Assembly: GCA_963721335.1 (NCBI GenBank)
Contig: CAVRIV010000008.1
Location: forward strand, 1,116,001-1,180,000
DNA: 64,000 nt
Origin: CAVXDY01 sp963721335
Lineage (GTDB): Bacteria > Actinomycetota > Thermoleophilia > Miltoncostaeales > Miltoncostaeaceae
Direction: 5' to 3'
Under the pieces are notes generated by a model. It searched no databases, was not told the DNA's origin, and worked only from the letters and a program-made list of their open reading frames with translations. Each line of letters opens with the position of its first letter. The first letter of the stretch is position 1. The translations under genes were made by a program, and so were the position numbers. Positions 18,111-27,053 of this stretch are shown here, piece by piece.

Positions 18111-18141
18111 CCCCGGCGCCGCCCGTCAGGCGGCGCCGGGG
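18111..18141. terminator. Bidirectional hairpin terminator
   Basis: Perfect 13-base-pair stem (18111-18123 with 18129-18141), loop CGTCA, pure G/C arms. Located 10 bases before the stop of the RTX-repeat gene on the minus strand and about 110 bases after the GH63-like gene on the plus strand. Confidence 0.7.
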
Positions 18142-18151
18142 CCACGATCCG

Positions 18152-19069
18152 TCAGCAGCTGCGCGCGGTCTCCACGAGGGTGCAGGTGTCGCTGCCGGGG
18201 CCGCCGTTGCCGAAGTCCACGCCCGGGCCGCCGTTGAGGCCGTCGTTGCCGAAGTCGCCGAAGAGACGGTCCGCGCCGCTCTCGCCGCGCACGTCGTCGT
18301 TGCCCCCGCCGCCGTGGACGCCGTCGGCGCCGCCGTTGCCGTTCACGATGTCGTTGCCGATGCCGCCGAAGATGACGTCCGCGCCGCCGTCGCCGGAGAC
18401 CGTGTCGACGGCCTCCTGGCCCTCGATGCGGTCGATGCCGCCGCCGCCGCGCAGGGTGTCGCGGCCCGGTCCGCCAAAGATCGTGTCGCGGCCGCCGGCG
18501 CCCTCGACGCTGTCGATGCCCTTCCCGCCCGACAGACGGCTGTCGTTGCCCGCCTCGCCGAAGAGCGAGTCGTTGCCGTCGCCGGCGTCGCCGACGTCGT
18601 TGCCGGCGCCGAGGTTGATGACGTCGTTGCCCGCCTGACCCATGCCGGTGTCGTCACCGCGGCCGCCGACGATCTTGTCGTCGCCGCCCCCGCCGTCCAC
18701 GAGGTCGTTCTCGTTGCCGCCGTTCAGGCTGTCGTTGCCGTCCTCGCCGAAGACGCGGTCGCTGCCGACGCCTCCGTCGGCGCGGTCGTCGCCGAGGCCG
18801 AGGCAGATCGTGTCGTCGCTGGAGAGGCCATCGACCACGTCGTTGCCGCCGAGGGCGACGATGACGTCGGCGTTGATCGTGCCGTTCAGGGTGTCGTTGG
18901 ACTCCGTGCCGACGATCGTGGCCAGCTTTCCGTCACAGGTGAAGGCGGTGCCCGACTGGTGCGGGCTCGCAGCGATCGCGACCCCGGCTCCTCCGATCGC
19001 CACCACTCCGATTGCGGCGAGGGCGCCGATGCGGCGCGCCCCGACGAGCGGGCTGTACTTCCGGGCCAT
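18152..19069 (-). CDS. Secreted RTX-type calcium-binding repeat protein
   Basis: 305 residues from ATG 19069, behind GGAGGAG. Signal peptide: ARRIGALAAIGVVAIGGAGVAIAA. After residue 50 nearly the whole protein is a chain of hemolysin-type nonapeptides (GGxGxDxux), for example FGEDGNDSLNGGNENDLV and FGGPGRDTLRGGGG, which fold as a parallel beta-roll on calcium. It ends with a disulfide-capable C-terminal CTLVETARSC. No enzymatic domain, so it may be a structural or surface protein. Monocistronic. Confidence 0.9.
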   Translation of the reverse strand: MARKYSPLVGARRIGALAAIGVVAIGGAGVAIAASPHQSGTAFTCDGKLATIVGTESNDTLNGTINADVIVALGGNDVVDGLSSDDTICLGLGDDRADGGVGSDRVFGEDGNDSLNGGNENDLVDGGGGDDKIVGGRGDDTGMGQAGNDVINLGAGNDVGDAGDGNDSLFGEAGNDSRLSGGKGIDSVEGAGGRDTIFGGPGRDTLRGGGGIDRIEGQEAVDTVSGDGGADVIFGGIGNDIVNGNGGADGVHGGGGNDDVRGESGADRLFGDFGNDGLNGGPGVDFGNGGPGSDTCTLVETARSC

Positions 19070-19210
19070 GTGACGACTCCTCCTGTGACGACCGCGCGGA
19101 CGGCCCCGGCGGGGCGTAACCCCGTTCACACCACGCGGGAGCGGCCCCGTAAAGGCCCGCGGTGTTGCGACCGGCCCCGAACCCCGTTGCGTTCGTTGCA
19201 GATTCGCCCG

Positions 19211-19711
19211 CTAACGGGCGGAAACCCGCAGAACCTCCACGCGGACGACGCGGGGGGCGAGCAGGTAGCGCGTGACGGCCCGCCCCGCGCCGGCGCGCCC
19301 CACCTGGCAGGCCGCGGGGGTGCAGACGGCCGCCGGGTGGGCGGCCCGCACGGCCGAGCGGGTGGAGCCGACGCCGACGCCCGCGGCGGTGCGGTAGCGC
19401 GGGTTCCTGGTGGACAGGCGCGTCACCCCGCTGCTCGCCTCGTCGGTGGGGAAGCGGGCGACGAGCGAGAGCGCCGGGTAGCGCACGACCACGGCGTCGA
19501 GGTTGCGGTTGCCGGGCGCGCTCGGGTTGGGCGTGCGGCGCGCGACCTCTCCGTCCCCGTGGCGCGCGGCGATGGCGGCGCGCTCGTCGCCCAGGGCGAT
19601 CGGGCCGATCGCGCGCCCGGGCACGATGCGGTCGCCGGCCGCCGTGGCCGCCGTGGCGAGGACCCCCAGGACCGCCGCCACCGTCAACGCGCGCGCCGCG
19701 TGGCCCCTCAT
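19211..19711 (-). CDS. Secreted hypothetical protein
   Basis: 166 residues. N-terminal signal peptide (ALTVAAVLGVLATAATAAG), then a mostly beta domain beginning DRIVPGRAIGPIALGDERAAI, a pattern seen in secreted actinobacterial proteins with an I-x-L-G-x-x-x-x-x-V repeat. Two cysteines in VCTPAACQVG may form a disulfide. Function unknown. Its ATG overlaps the end of the upstream DUF6328-like gene. Confidence 0.7.
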   Translation of the reverse strand: MRGHAARALTVAAVLGVLATAATAAGDRIVPGRAIGPIALGDERAAIAARHGDGEVARRTPNPSAPGNRNLDAVVVRYPALSLVARFPTDEASSGVTRLSTRNPRYRTAAGVGVGSTRSAVRAAHPAAVCTPAACQVGRAGAGRAVTRYLLAPRVVRVEVLRVSAR

Positions 19712-20206
19712 GTCCGCGGTCCCTCCCCGTGGTCACTGAAGCGCCGGGTCAGAGGAAGCACGAACCAGAGCCCCACGATCAGACCGAGGACGGCGCCCGC
19801 CGTGATCGCGGCGCTCGTGACCTCGTAGAGGACGTCCGTCACGAGGAACACCGCCCCCGCCATCGCCAGCGCGAGCACGGCCATCCCCGCGATGGTGACC
19901 CGGTGCGCCCACTCGACGATGACGTGCTTGTCGCCCTTCCGGAAGCGCAGGCGATGGACCGCGGCCGGCGTCATGAGCAGCGCGGTCGCGGTCGCGGTGA
20001 GCAGGAGCGTGGCGAAGTAGGCGTCCCGCTGCAGTTCCGAGGTCGCGCTCCCAGCCCGCGGCGAACGGCACCGTGAGCAGGAAGGCGAACAGCACCTGCA
20101 CCCCGGGGATCGCGACGCGGACCTCGTTGAGCAGCTCGATGAGCTGGCGGTCGAGCCGCTCCTCCTCGGATTCGTCGCGTCCAGGGCTCGGGCCATCCTC
20201 GCTCAC
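19708..20206 (-). CDS. DUF6328-like four-helix membrane protein (one extra base)
   Basis: About 165 residues from GTG 20206. The soluble N-terminus ERLDRQLIELLNEVRVAIPG and LFAFLLTVPFAAGW match DUF6328 proteins, followed by ATLLLTATATALLMTPAAVHR, the helix VTIAGMAVLALAMAGAVFLV and VLGLIVGLWFVLPLTRRF. One extra base in TGG{G,A}GC GCG separates the N-terminal from the C-terminal frame; 499 bases is one more than a multiple of three. Function unknown. Confidence 0.75.
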
Positions 20207-20928
20207 ACCGCCCAAACTAGCGTGAGCACGGCGGCGGCGAGCAGGACGACCCCCAGCGCCCGCCCGAGCCGCTCGCCCGGCCGGTCATGCTCCTCGAGCG
20301 TCATGACGACCCCGAGCGCGAGCATCCCGGCCGCGCCGCCGAGGCCCGACACCGCCGCGGCCACCATGAGCGGGCCGCAACAGGCGAGCGAGGCCACGCC
20401 GTGGCAGACGCCGGTGCGCAGGGCATCGCCGGTGAGGTCGGCCCCACGGCCCCACCCCGCGGGGAGCGCGGCGTGGGAGCGGCAGCGGTCGAGGGCGCGC
20501 GCCTTGCGCGACGAGAGCTGGTAGACGCCGGCCAGCGCCAGGGCCGCGGCGGCGGCCAGCTCGGGACGCAGATCGAAACGCGACAGGGGCAGGGCGCCGA
20601 GCAGGCCCAGGCCCGCGAGGAGCGCCACGCCGAAGGCGGTCCACACCCCCAGGAAGCCGGCCGTGAGGAAGGCGATGGGCGTGCCGCGGGATGCCCGGCC
20701 GGCGGCGGCGATCAACGGGATGGCGGTGGGCAGCATCATCGCGACGGCCATCAGGCCCCAGCCCACCATCCCGGCGGCGGCGGCCAGGGCGGCGGGCTCT
20801 CCCGCATGGGAATGCCCGCCGTGGAGGAACGGTGACCAGGCGGTCTGGGCCAGGGCCCAGAGCGCCGCCGCCGCCAGCAGGGCGGCGATGGCCGGTCCGG
20901 CGACGAGGGCGACCGACCGCGCGGTCAC
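20203..20928 (-). CDS. DUF2182-like integral membrane protein with metal-binding motifs
   Basis: 241 residues from GTG 20928. Six to seven hydrophobic helices. Features of the DUF2182 predicted metal-binding membrane family: HGGHSHAGE near the start, WGLMAVAMMLPTAIPLI, a YQLSSRKARALDRCRSH loop and GVCHGVASLACCGPLM with HxxxSxxCC. Its stop overlaps the GTG of the DUF6328-like gene. Often found near copper-handling genes, but none is adjacent here. Confidence 0.8.
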   Translation of the reverse strand: MTARSVALVAGPAIAALLAAAALWALAQTAWSPFLHGGHSHAGEPAALAAAAGMVGWGLMAVAMMLPTAIPLIAAAGRASRGTPIAFLTAGFLGVWTAFGVALLAGLGLLGALPLSRFDLRPELAAAAALALAGVYQLSSRKARALDRCRSHAALPAGWGRGADLTGDALRTGVCHGVASLACCGPLMVAAAVSGLGGAAGMLALGVVMTLEEHDRPGERLGRALGVVLLAAAVLTLVWAV

Positions 20929-21037
20929 ATCGAGCGCCCGCGCGCCGGCTCCGGGATGTCGAGGGTCACGCGAACGCTTTGTATCGTTGTGGACGAATTC
21001 CGCGACTGTCAAGGCTGACCCGGTCCGAGGTGACCGC

Positions 21038-21631
21038 ATGGCGAGCGTGGTGGGCATCGTGCTCGGGGCCGGCTCGTCCCGGCGCCTGGGACGACCCAAG
21101 CAGACGCTGCCGTTCGGCGACACCACGCTGCTGGGCTGGGTGCTGCGCGACGTGGAGGGCTCGTCGCTCGACCGGGTGATCCTGGTGGTGGGGGGCGCCG
21201 CCGACGCGGCGCTCGCGGCCGTCTCACCCGCGCGCGCGGAGGTGACGTACAACGAGGCGTACGGGAGCGGTTGCGCCTCGTCCCTCCTCGCGGGGCTCGA
21301 CGCCGCGGGACCGGTTGACGCGGTCGTCCTGATCCTGGGCGACATGCCGGGCGTGGACCCGGGCCTGATCGACCTCGTCCGGGACGACTGGGAACGGCAC
21401 CGCCCCTGGGCGTCGGTCACCGACTACGAGGGGACTCCCGGGCACCCGATGGTCTTCTCGGCGGCCGCCTTCCCGGAGCTGCGGGCGCTGCACGGCGACA
21501 AGGCGGTCTGGAAGCTGCTGGACGGCGGCCCGGAGCGGTTCCGGCGGGTCCCCGCCGGCCGCACCCTGCCGCTCGACGTGGACACCTGGGAGGACTACGA
21601 GGCCGCGCGGCGCGCTCTGTCGCGGCGGTGA
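21038..21631 (+). CDS. mocA: MocA/MobA-like nucleotidyltransferase
   Basis: 197 residues from ATG 21038. The N-terminal LGAGSSRRLGRPKQTLPFG is the NTP-binding loop of MobA/MocA and IspD-type transferases. It then shows VVGGAADAAL, SGCASSLLAGLDA, LILGDMPGVDPGLID (metal D) and GTPGHPMVF, ending DVDTWEDYEAA. Fits molybdenum cofactor cytidylyltransferase, which loads CTP on molybdopterin for xanthine-oxidase-family enzymes. No such enzyme is adjacent, so exact specificity is inferred. Stands alone between divergent neighbours. Confidence 0.85.
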   Translation: MASVVGIVLGAGSSRRLGRPKQTLPFGDTTLLGWVLRDVEGSSLDRVILVVGGAADAALAAVSPARAEVTYNEAYGSGCASSLLAGLDAAGPVDAVVLILGDMPGVDPGLIDLVRDDWERHRPWASVTDYEGTPGHPMVFSAAAFPELRALHGDKAVWKLLDGGPERFRRVPAGRTLPLDVDTWEDYEAARRALSRR

Positions 21632-21722
21632 CACACCGTGCGTCGCGGGGGCGAGCGACCGGCGCGGGCGCCGTTCGTAGCCTCGTCGCATGGTCATCAC
21701 CCCCTCCCCGAAGGAGCACACC

Positions 21723-22796
21723 ATGCGGACCACCTCCTCCCGCCGCTCGCGCACCGTCACGTGCGTCGCCGGCCTCTCGATCGCCCTCGCGAGCCTCGCC
21801 ATCGCCTCGCCCCTGGGCGCCATCCCGAACCACGACCCGAACGACCCGACCGACCAGCCCGGCCCCCCCGAGCCGCCCGAGCCGCCCGAGCCCCTCCCCC
21901 CGATCGAGGCCAGGCTCTCGGCCACGCCCTTCGCGCCGCTCGTCGGCCAGACCATCACGCTCGACGCGTCGCGGTCCTCGGACCCCCTCGGCGGCACGCT
22001 GAGCTACTCGTTCGACCTCGACCGCAACGGCTCGTTCGAGAGCACCTCCGCCTCGCCGACCCGCACGGTCACCGCCACGGTCCTCGGCCCCCAGAGCTAC
22101 CGGGTCCGCGTTCGCACCACCGGCACCCGCGCCGACACCGCGCTCGACGTCGTCCGGGTGCACCGCGCGCCGACGGCGGCCATCGCCGCCAGCCTGCCCG
22201 CGATCGTCACCGGGCAGCAGGTCACCTTCAGCGGCGCCGCCTCGACCGACGACGGCAGCATCGCCAAGTACGAGTGGGACCTCGACGGCAACGGCACCTT
22301 CGAGCGCAGCACCGGCACGACGCCGACCGTCAGCACGAGCTTCGGAACCCCCGGCGCGCCCGTGGTGGGCCTGCGGGTGACGGACAACGACGGCGCCACC
22401 GGCACGACGACCACCTCGGTCGCGGTCCTCGCCGCGCCGACGGGCGCGGTCACCAACGACCTCGACGCCCCCTCGGTCCGCGTCGCCACGACGCGCGTCC
22501 GCGCCCTGCGCGGCGCGGTCAAGGTCCGCGTGGCCTGCCCGGCGACCGAGAGCACCTGCGCGATCCGGCTCACGCTGCGCGGCATCGCCCGGCCGCTCGC
22601 CGGCAAGCAGCTCGGCTCGGCCCGAGCGACCCTGGTCGGCGGGCAGACCCTGGGCCTGCGGATCCCGCTCTCCCGGGCCGCCAAGAAGGCCGTCACCCGC
22701 CGCGGCACCCTCCGCGCCCGGGTGGTCGTCCTGGCGAGCGACTCGCTCGGGAACTCGGCCATCACCACCAGCTCCCTGCGGATCACCCGCCGGTAG
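21723..22796 (+). CDS. Secreted protein with two PKD domains
   Basis: 357 residues from ATG 21723, behind AAGGAG; an earlier in-frame ATG at 21690 is less likely. Signal peptide to about residue 35, then a proline-rich PPEPPEPPEP linker. Two PKD-type beta-sandwiches follow: GQTITLDASRSSDPLGGTLSYSF and GQQVTFSGAASTDDGSIAKYEWD, each with a DxDxNGxFE calcium-like loop. The C-terminal third, with basic GKxLG-type strands, resembles a common actinobacterial surface domain. Likely cell-surface adhesion or scaffold. Its 3' end overlaps the convergent cyclase gene by 14 bases. Confidence 0.85.
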   Translation: MRTTSSRRSRTVTCVAGLSIALASLAIASPLGAIPNHDPNDPTDQPGPPEPPEPPEPLPPIEARLSATPFAPLVGQTITLDASRSSDPLGGTLSYSFDLDRNGSFESTSASPTRTVTATVLGPQSYRVRVRTTGTRADTALDVVRVHRAPTAAIAASLPAIVTGQQVTFSGAASTDDGSIAKYEWDLDGNGTFERSTGTTPTVSTSFGTPGAPVVGLRVTDNDGATGTTTTSVAVLAAPTGAVTNDLDAPSVRVATTRVRALRGAVKVRVACPATESTCAIRLTLRGIARPLAGKQLGSARATLVGGQTLGLRIPLSRAAKKAVTRRGTLRARVVVLASDSLGNSAITTSSLRITRR

Positions 22797-24585
22797 CGCC
22801 CTCGCGGCTCTCGATGGTCCACACCGCGGCCGGCACCTGCCGGCCGCGGACGTCGAGAGCCCCCACCGCAACGAGATCGGGCACGGGCCGCGTCAGCGCG
22901 GCCCGTGTCGCGTCGGCCACCAGGACGTCGTGGTCGGACTCCCGGGTGAGCCCCTGCAGGCGGGCGGCGGTGTTGGTGGTGTCGCCCACGGCGGCGTACT
23001 CCAGGCGCCGCTCCGAGCCGACGTTCCCGGACATCACCGGCCCGCTGCACACGCCGATGCCGATGGTGAAGGGCTCGCCGACGCTCCGCTCGGCGATCCA
23101 GGCGTTGAGCCGCGGCAGGCGCTCGCGCAGCATCTCGCGCACGGCCGCCATCGCGCGATCGGCGTGGTCGTCCTGCTCCAGCGGCGCGCCGAAGACGGCC
23201 ATGATCCCGTCGCCCTGGTAGCTCACGAGCGTCCCCCCGTGATCGAGGATCGCGTCGCTCATCAGCGTGAGGTACTCGTTGAGCATCTCGATGACGTGCT
23301 CGGGGGGCAGGCGCTCGGCCCGGGCGGTGAAGCCGCGCAGGTCGCAGAAGACGACCGTGGCGTAGATGCGCCTGCCGCCCAGGCGCTGTCCCTCACCGGC
23401 CTGCTCCATCACGTCCCCCACGACCGCCGCCGGCACGAAGCGGGCGAACTCGGTGCGCAGGCGTCCGCGCTCCCGCTCGACGACGGCGAAGTTCACGGCC
23501 AGGGCGCCGAGGCCGGCCACCGCGAGGGCCAGCGCCGGGGCGACCAGCGGGATCACATGGCCGGCGCCGAAGGCGAGCTGCGCCGCGACCGCCAGCAGCA
23601 CCAGCAGCACGAGGGCGGGGACCACGCTCCAGAGAGCCGAGCGGCGCAGCCCGCCGACGGTGGCGGCGCCGGCGAGCCCGACGATGAGCAGCACGGCGGC
23701 CCACCCGGGCACGTCGCGCAGCGGCACCCCGTCCATGATCGTGGCGATGGCGTTGGCGTTGATCTCGGGTCCCGGCATCGGCCCTCCGCCGACCGAGGTC
23801 GAGTGGACGTCCTGCAGCACCGCCGCGGTCGCGCCGACCACCACGACCCTGCCCCGGAACGCCGAGGGCGGCGTCCGGCCGTCGAGGAGCTCGGAGAAGG
23901 GGGTCGTCACAACGGTCCCGGGCGGCCCGTGATAGTCGATCCAGGCGCCGTCGTCGCCGAACCCCTCCCGACCGACCGGCCGCCCCAGGGCCTTCTCGGC
24001 GACCACCACGGCGAAGGCGCGCAGGCCGTCGATCTCGTACGGCAGGCGGCGGAACGCGGTGTCGGAGGCGATGGAGAAGTTGACGCTGCCGACGCCGGCC
24101 CGCGCCTTCCGAAGGCGCTCGTCACTGAAGAGGATGTTCGGCTCGCCGTTGAGCCCGACCTCGCCGGTGCCGAGCACGACGCGCTTGGACGCGGTGATCG
24201 CGTCCTGCAGCGCCAGGTCCTCGTCCTCGGCGGCGAAGACCGCCGCGTCGCTGTCGTCGAACGGGGTGGTGGGCTCCGAGAACTGGATGTCGTAGGCGAT
24301 CACCCGCGCGCCGGCCCGGGTGAGGCGCCGGATGGCGTCGGCGTGCAGGGAGCGCGGGTAGGGCCATTGCAGACCGAGCTCGGCGAGGGTCTGCTCGTCG
24401 ATGGCGACCACGACGACGTCCCGTGGAGGGTCGCGGTCGCCCCGGACGGCGAAGCGGGCGTCGACCGTGCGGTCCTCGAGCCCATCGAGCGCGCCGGTCG
24501 CGTGGACGGCGAGGCCGATGGCGGCGCCGAGCACGCCGATCGCGACGATCAGCGCCACCCGCAGGCGTCGTCGGCGCAGGCGCAC
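22783..24585 (-). CDS. CHASE2-domain adenylate/guanylate cyclase
   Basis: 600 residues. Helix 1 at about 9-30, then an extracytoplasmic CHASE2 sensor (DRDPPRDVVVVAIDEQTLAEL; ARVIAYDIQFSEPTTP; FRGRVVVVGATAAVLQD). Three membrane helices at about 295-375 follow. The class III cyclase domain has FCDLRGFTARAERLPPEHV with the first metal aspartate, YQGDGIMAVFGAP with the second, and VGDTTNTAARLQGL near the transition-state residues. Produces cAMP or cGMP in response to an external signal. A Crp/Fnr regulator lies 1.7 kb away and may respond. Confidence 0.93.
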   Translation of the reverse strand: MRLRRRRLRVALIVAIGVLGAAIGLAVHATGALDGLEDRTVDARFAVRGDRDPPRDVVVVAIDEQTLAELGLQWPYPRSLHADAIRRLTRAGARVIAYDIQFSEPTTPFDDSDAAVFAAEDEDLALQDAITASKRVVLGTGEVGLNGEPNILFSDERLRKARAGVGSVNFSIASDTAFRRLPYEIDGLRAFAVVVAEKALGRPVGREGFGDDGAWIDYHGPPGTVVTTPFSELLDGRTPPSAFRGRVVVVGATAAVLQDVHSTSVGGGPMPGPEINANAIATIMDGVPLRDVPGWAAVLLIVGLAGAATVGGLRRSALWSVVPALVLLVLLAVAAQLAFGAGHVIPLVAPALALAVAGLGALAVNFAVVERERGRLRTEFARFVPAAVVGDVMEQAGEGQRLGGRRIYATVVFCDLRGFTARAERLPPEHVIEMLNEYLTLMSDAILDHGGTLVSYQGDGIMAVFGAPLEQDDHADRAMAAVREMLRERLPRLNAWIAERSVGEPFTIGIGVCSGPVMSGNVGSERRLEYAAVGDTTNTAARLQGLTRESDHDVLVADATRAALTRPVPDLVAVGALDVRGRQVPAAVWTIESREGATGG

Positions 24586-24669
24586 GGCGTCAGACTACGT
24601 CGCCGTGGGTACACGCCCTGGGTGACGGGCGCGACGGACGGCAGCGCGCGCGCGTCGTAGTCTCCGCGC

Positions 24670-26316
24670 ATGACCGTCCGCCGCCGCACAGCGCTCGTCG
24701 CGTCGGCTCTCGCCGCCCTCGCGGCCCTGAGCTCGGGCGGGGTCGCCGCCGACGGCACCATCACCACCCTCGCCGGCACGGTCGGCGGCTTCGCGGGCGA
24801 CGGCGAGCCCGCCGTGCGTGCCCTCATGACCTCTCCCCAGGGCGTCACGATCGCCACCGACGGATCGGTCCTCATCGCCGACACGGGGAACAACCGCATC
24901 CGCCGGGTGGCGCCGAACGGGATCATCACCACCGTGGCCGGAAGCGACGCCGGGTTCGACGGCGACGGCGGCCCCGCGGTGGACGCGCTCCTCGACGCGC
25001 CCACCGACGTCGCGGCCACGGCCGACGGCGGATACCTCATCGCCGACGCGCGCAACGCGCGCGTGCGGAAGGTGGGGCCCGACGGACGCATCTCGACGGT
25101 GGCCGGGACCGTCCCGGGGCTCGCGGGGGACGGCGGGCCCGCGGTCGCCGCCGCGCTCGACAACCCGCGCGAGCTGGCGCCCACCGCCGACGGCGGCTTC
25201 CTCGTGGCCGATGCCGGCAACCACCGCATCCGCCGGGTCTCGGCCACCGGGATCATCACGACCGTGGCCGGCACGGTGCGCGGGCTCGGGGGCGACGGCG
25301 GCCCCGCGACCGCGGGCCGCCTCGACGACCCGCGCGGGGTCGCCCTCACCGCCGACGGCGGGTTCCTGATCGCCGACGCGGGCAACGCGCGCGTGCGCCG
25401 CGTGGCCGCCGACGGGACCATCTCCACGGTCGCGGGCACCGGTCCCGGGTTCTCGGGCGACGGCGGCCGGGCGAGCGCGGCCCAGCTCGCGATCCCCGCC
25501 GACGTGGTCCCCCTCACCAACGGCGGCTTCCTGATCGCCGACGCGCAGAACAACCGGCTGCGCCGGGTGACCCCCCTCGGCGCGATCTTCACGATCGCGG
25601 GCGGGGCTCCCGGGCTCTCGGGCGACGGCGGACCGGCGAGCGCCGCACAGCTCCGCACCCCCACCTCCCTCCTGCCCTCACCCGGCGGGGGCGTGCTGGT
25701 GGGCGACACGGGCAACCAGCGCGTGCGGCGCCTGACCGACGTGGGCCAGGTGCCGCCTCCCGAGCTGACGCGCTCCATCGGCGTCGCGCCCGCCGGCGGC
25801 GAGGTCTCGGTGCGCCCCGGCGTGGACGGCGCGTTCATCCCCGTGCGCGAGCCGGACCTCGCCCCGCAGCGCTCGGCCGTCAACACGACCGCCGGCTCCA
25901 TCGCGCTCACCGTGCGGCGCCGGGACGGGGTGCAGCTGGCCGAGGCGCAGGTCTCGAAGGGAGGCTTCACCATGCGTCAGGCGTTCTCGGGCCCCGCGGT
26001 CGCCGACCTCACCCTGGCCGGGCCGGTGGACACCTGCCTGCGCCGTGCTCGGGCCGGCGCCGGAGCCCGCGAGCACGCGAAGCCCCGGCGCCGGACCCGC
26101 CGGCTCGACATCCGCGTGAAGGGCACCTACCGCACCCGGGGACGCTACGCCTCGGCCATCGCGCGCGGCACGCAATGGACGATCATCGACGGCTGCGACC
26201 GCACCGTCATCAAGGTGACCGAGGGGACGGTGCGGGTGCGCGACTACCGGCTCAACCGGTTCGTGAACGTGAAGGCGCCGCGCACCTACGTCGCCCTCGC
26301 CCCGCGGCGTCGCTAG
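24670..26316 (+). CDS. Secreted NHL-repeat protein with C-terminal FecR-like domain
   Basis: 548 residues from ATG. Signal peptide (LVASALAALAALSSGGVAA). Six tandem NHL-type repeats of about 56 residues, each with a G(F/L)xGDGGPA core, IADxxNxRxRRV and TVAG, forming a six-bladed propeller (to about residue 360). The rest (SIALTVRRRDGVQLAEAQV, TQWTIIDGCDRTVIKVTEG and VRDYRLNRFVNVKA) resembles a FecR-type beta domain. Predicted extracellular. The repeats vary, so they are not recent copies. Convergent with the Crp/Fnr gene (4-base overlap). Confidence 0.85.
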   Translation: MTVRRRTALVASALAALAALSSGGVAADGTITTLAGTVGGFAGDGEPAVRALMTSPQGVTIATDGSVLIADTGNNRIRRVAPNGIITTVAGSDAGFDGDGGPAVDALLDAPTDVAATADGGYLIADARNARVRKVGPDGRISTVAGTVPGLAGDGGPAVAAALDNPRELAPTADGGFLVADAGNHRIRRVSATGIITTVAGTVRGLGGDGGPATAGRLDDPRGVALTADGGFLIADAGNARVRRVAADGTISTVAGTGPGFSGDGGRASAAQLAIPADVVPLTNGGFLIADAQNNRLRRVTPLGAIFTIAGGAPGLSGDGGPASAAQLRTPTSLLPSPGGGVLVGDTGNQRVRRLTDVGQVPPPELTRSIGVAPAGGEVSVRPGVDGAFIPVREPDLAPQRSAVNTTAGSIALTVRRRDGVQLAEAQVSKGGFTMRQAFSGPAVADLTLAGPVDTCLRRARAGAGAREHAKPRRRTRRLDIRVKGTYRTRGRYASAIARGTQWTIIDGCDRTVIKVTEGTVRVRDYRLNRFVNVKAPRTYVALAPRRR

Positions 26317-26966
26317 CTCGCACGCCTCGCGAGCGCCGCCCGGTCGAGCACGACCACGCGGCCGCGGCCCAGCCGCACCGAGCCCCTCCCCTCCTCCTCG
26401 CGCAGCACGCGGTTGACCGTGGCCCGAGAGGTGCCCGCGAGCCCGGCGAGATCCTCCTGGCGTAGGGGGATCGTGACCTCGCCGTCGCCGGGGCCGTAGA
26501 GCTCGGCGAGCTCGGACACGCGGCGCAGGACGCGGGCGTCGGCGGGCATGTAGAGCGCCTCGAGCAGCTGGCGCGACAGGCGCTGCACCTGGCCCGCGAG
26601 GATCGCGATGAGCACCTCCGACACCTGCGGGTGCCGGCGACGCAGCTCCTCGAAGTCCGGGCGGTGGACCGAGCGCGTCTCGCCCGGCTCGAGCGCCTCG
26701 ACGGTGGCGCTTCGGCGCGCATCCGGCTGGAGCAGGGCGAGCTCGCCGAAGAGCTGCCCGGGGCCGAGCACGGTCAGGATCGCGACGTCCGAGAGCGCGG
26801 TCTGGACCCGCACCGCGAAGCGTCCCGATGCGATCAGGTGGAGCGTGTCCGCCGGGTCCCCCATGTGGAACACGACCTCGCCGCGACGGAAGGTGCGCCG
26901 GCGGGCGATCGACAGGAGCCGCTGCACGTCGGCCTGCGGGATCCCGCCGAGAAGGGCCCACTCCAT
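26313..26966 (-). CDS. Crp/Fnr-family transcription regulator
   Basis: 217 residues. cNMP-binding domain: RRTFRRGEVVFHMGDPADTL, then the phosphate-binding cassette-like GQLFGELALLQPDARRSATV. Here the E of GELA and the R of ARRSA match the cAMP-contacting E and R of CRP. A long dimer helix follows, then the winged helix (IPLRQEDLAGLAGTSRATVN and RVLREEEGRGSV). It could be the reader for the CHASE2 cyclase product. Target genes unknown. Confidence 0.92.
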   Translation of the reverse strand: MEWALLGGIPQADVQRLLSIARRRTFRRGEVVFHMGDPADTLHLIASGRFAVRVQTALSDVAILTVLGPGQLFGELALLQPDARRSATVEALEPGETRSVHRPDFEELRRRHPQVSEVLIAILAGQVQRLSRQLLEALYMPADARVLRRVSELAELYGPGDGEVTIPLRQEDLAGLAGTSRATVNRVLREEEGRGSVRLGRGRVVVLDRAALARRAS

Positions 26967-27053
26967 CGGGCGAATCTACCCCGCCGTCCGGCGGTTGTCG
27001 GCGGGCGGGGGGATGCCGATAGTGACGGTGGAGGGTTCGGCGGCGGATGATCC

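Noticed and set aside
24760..25700. DNA tandem repeat or satellite
   Set aside because: The periodicity of about 168 bases is the NHL protein repeat; copies differ too much to be a recent DNA repeat.
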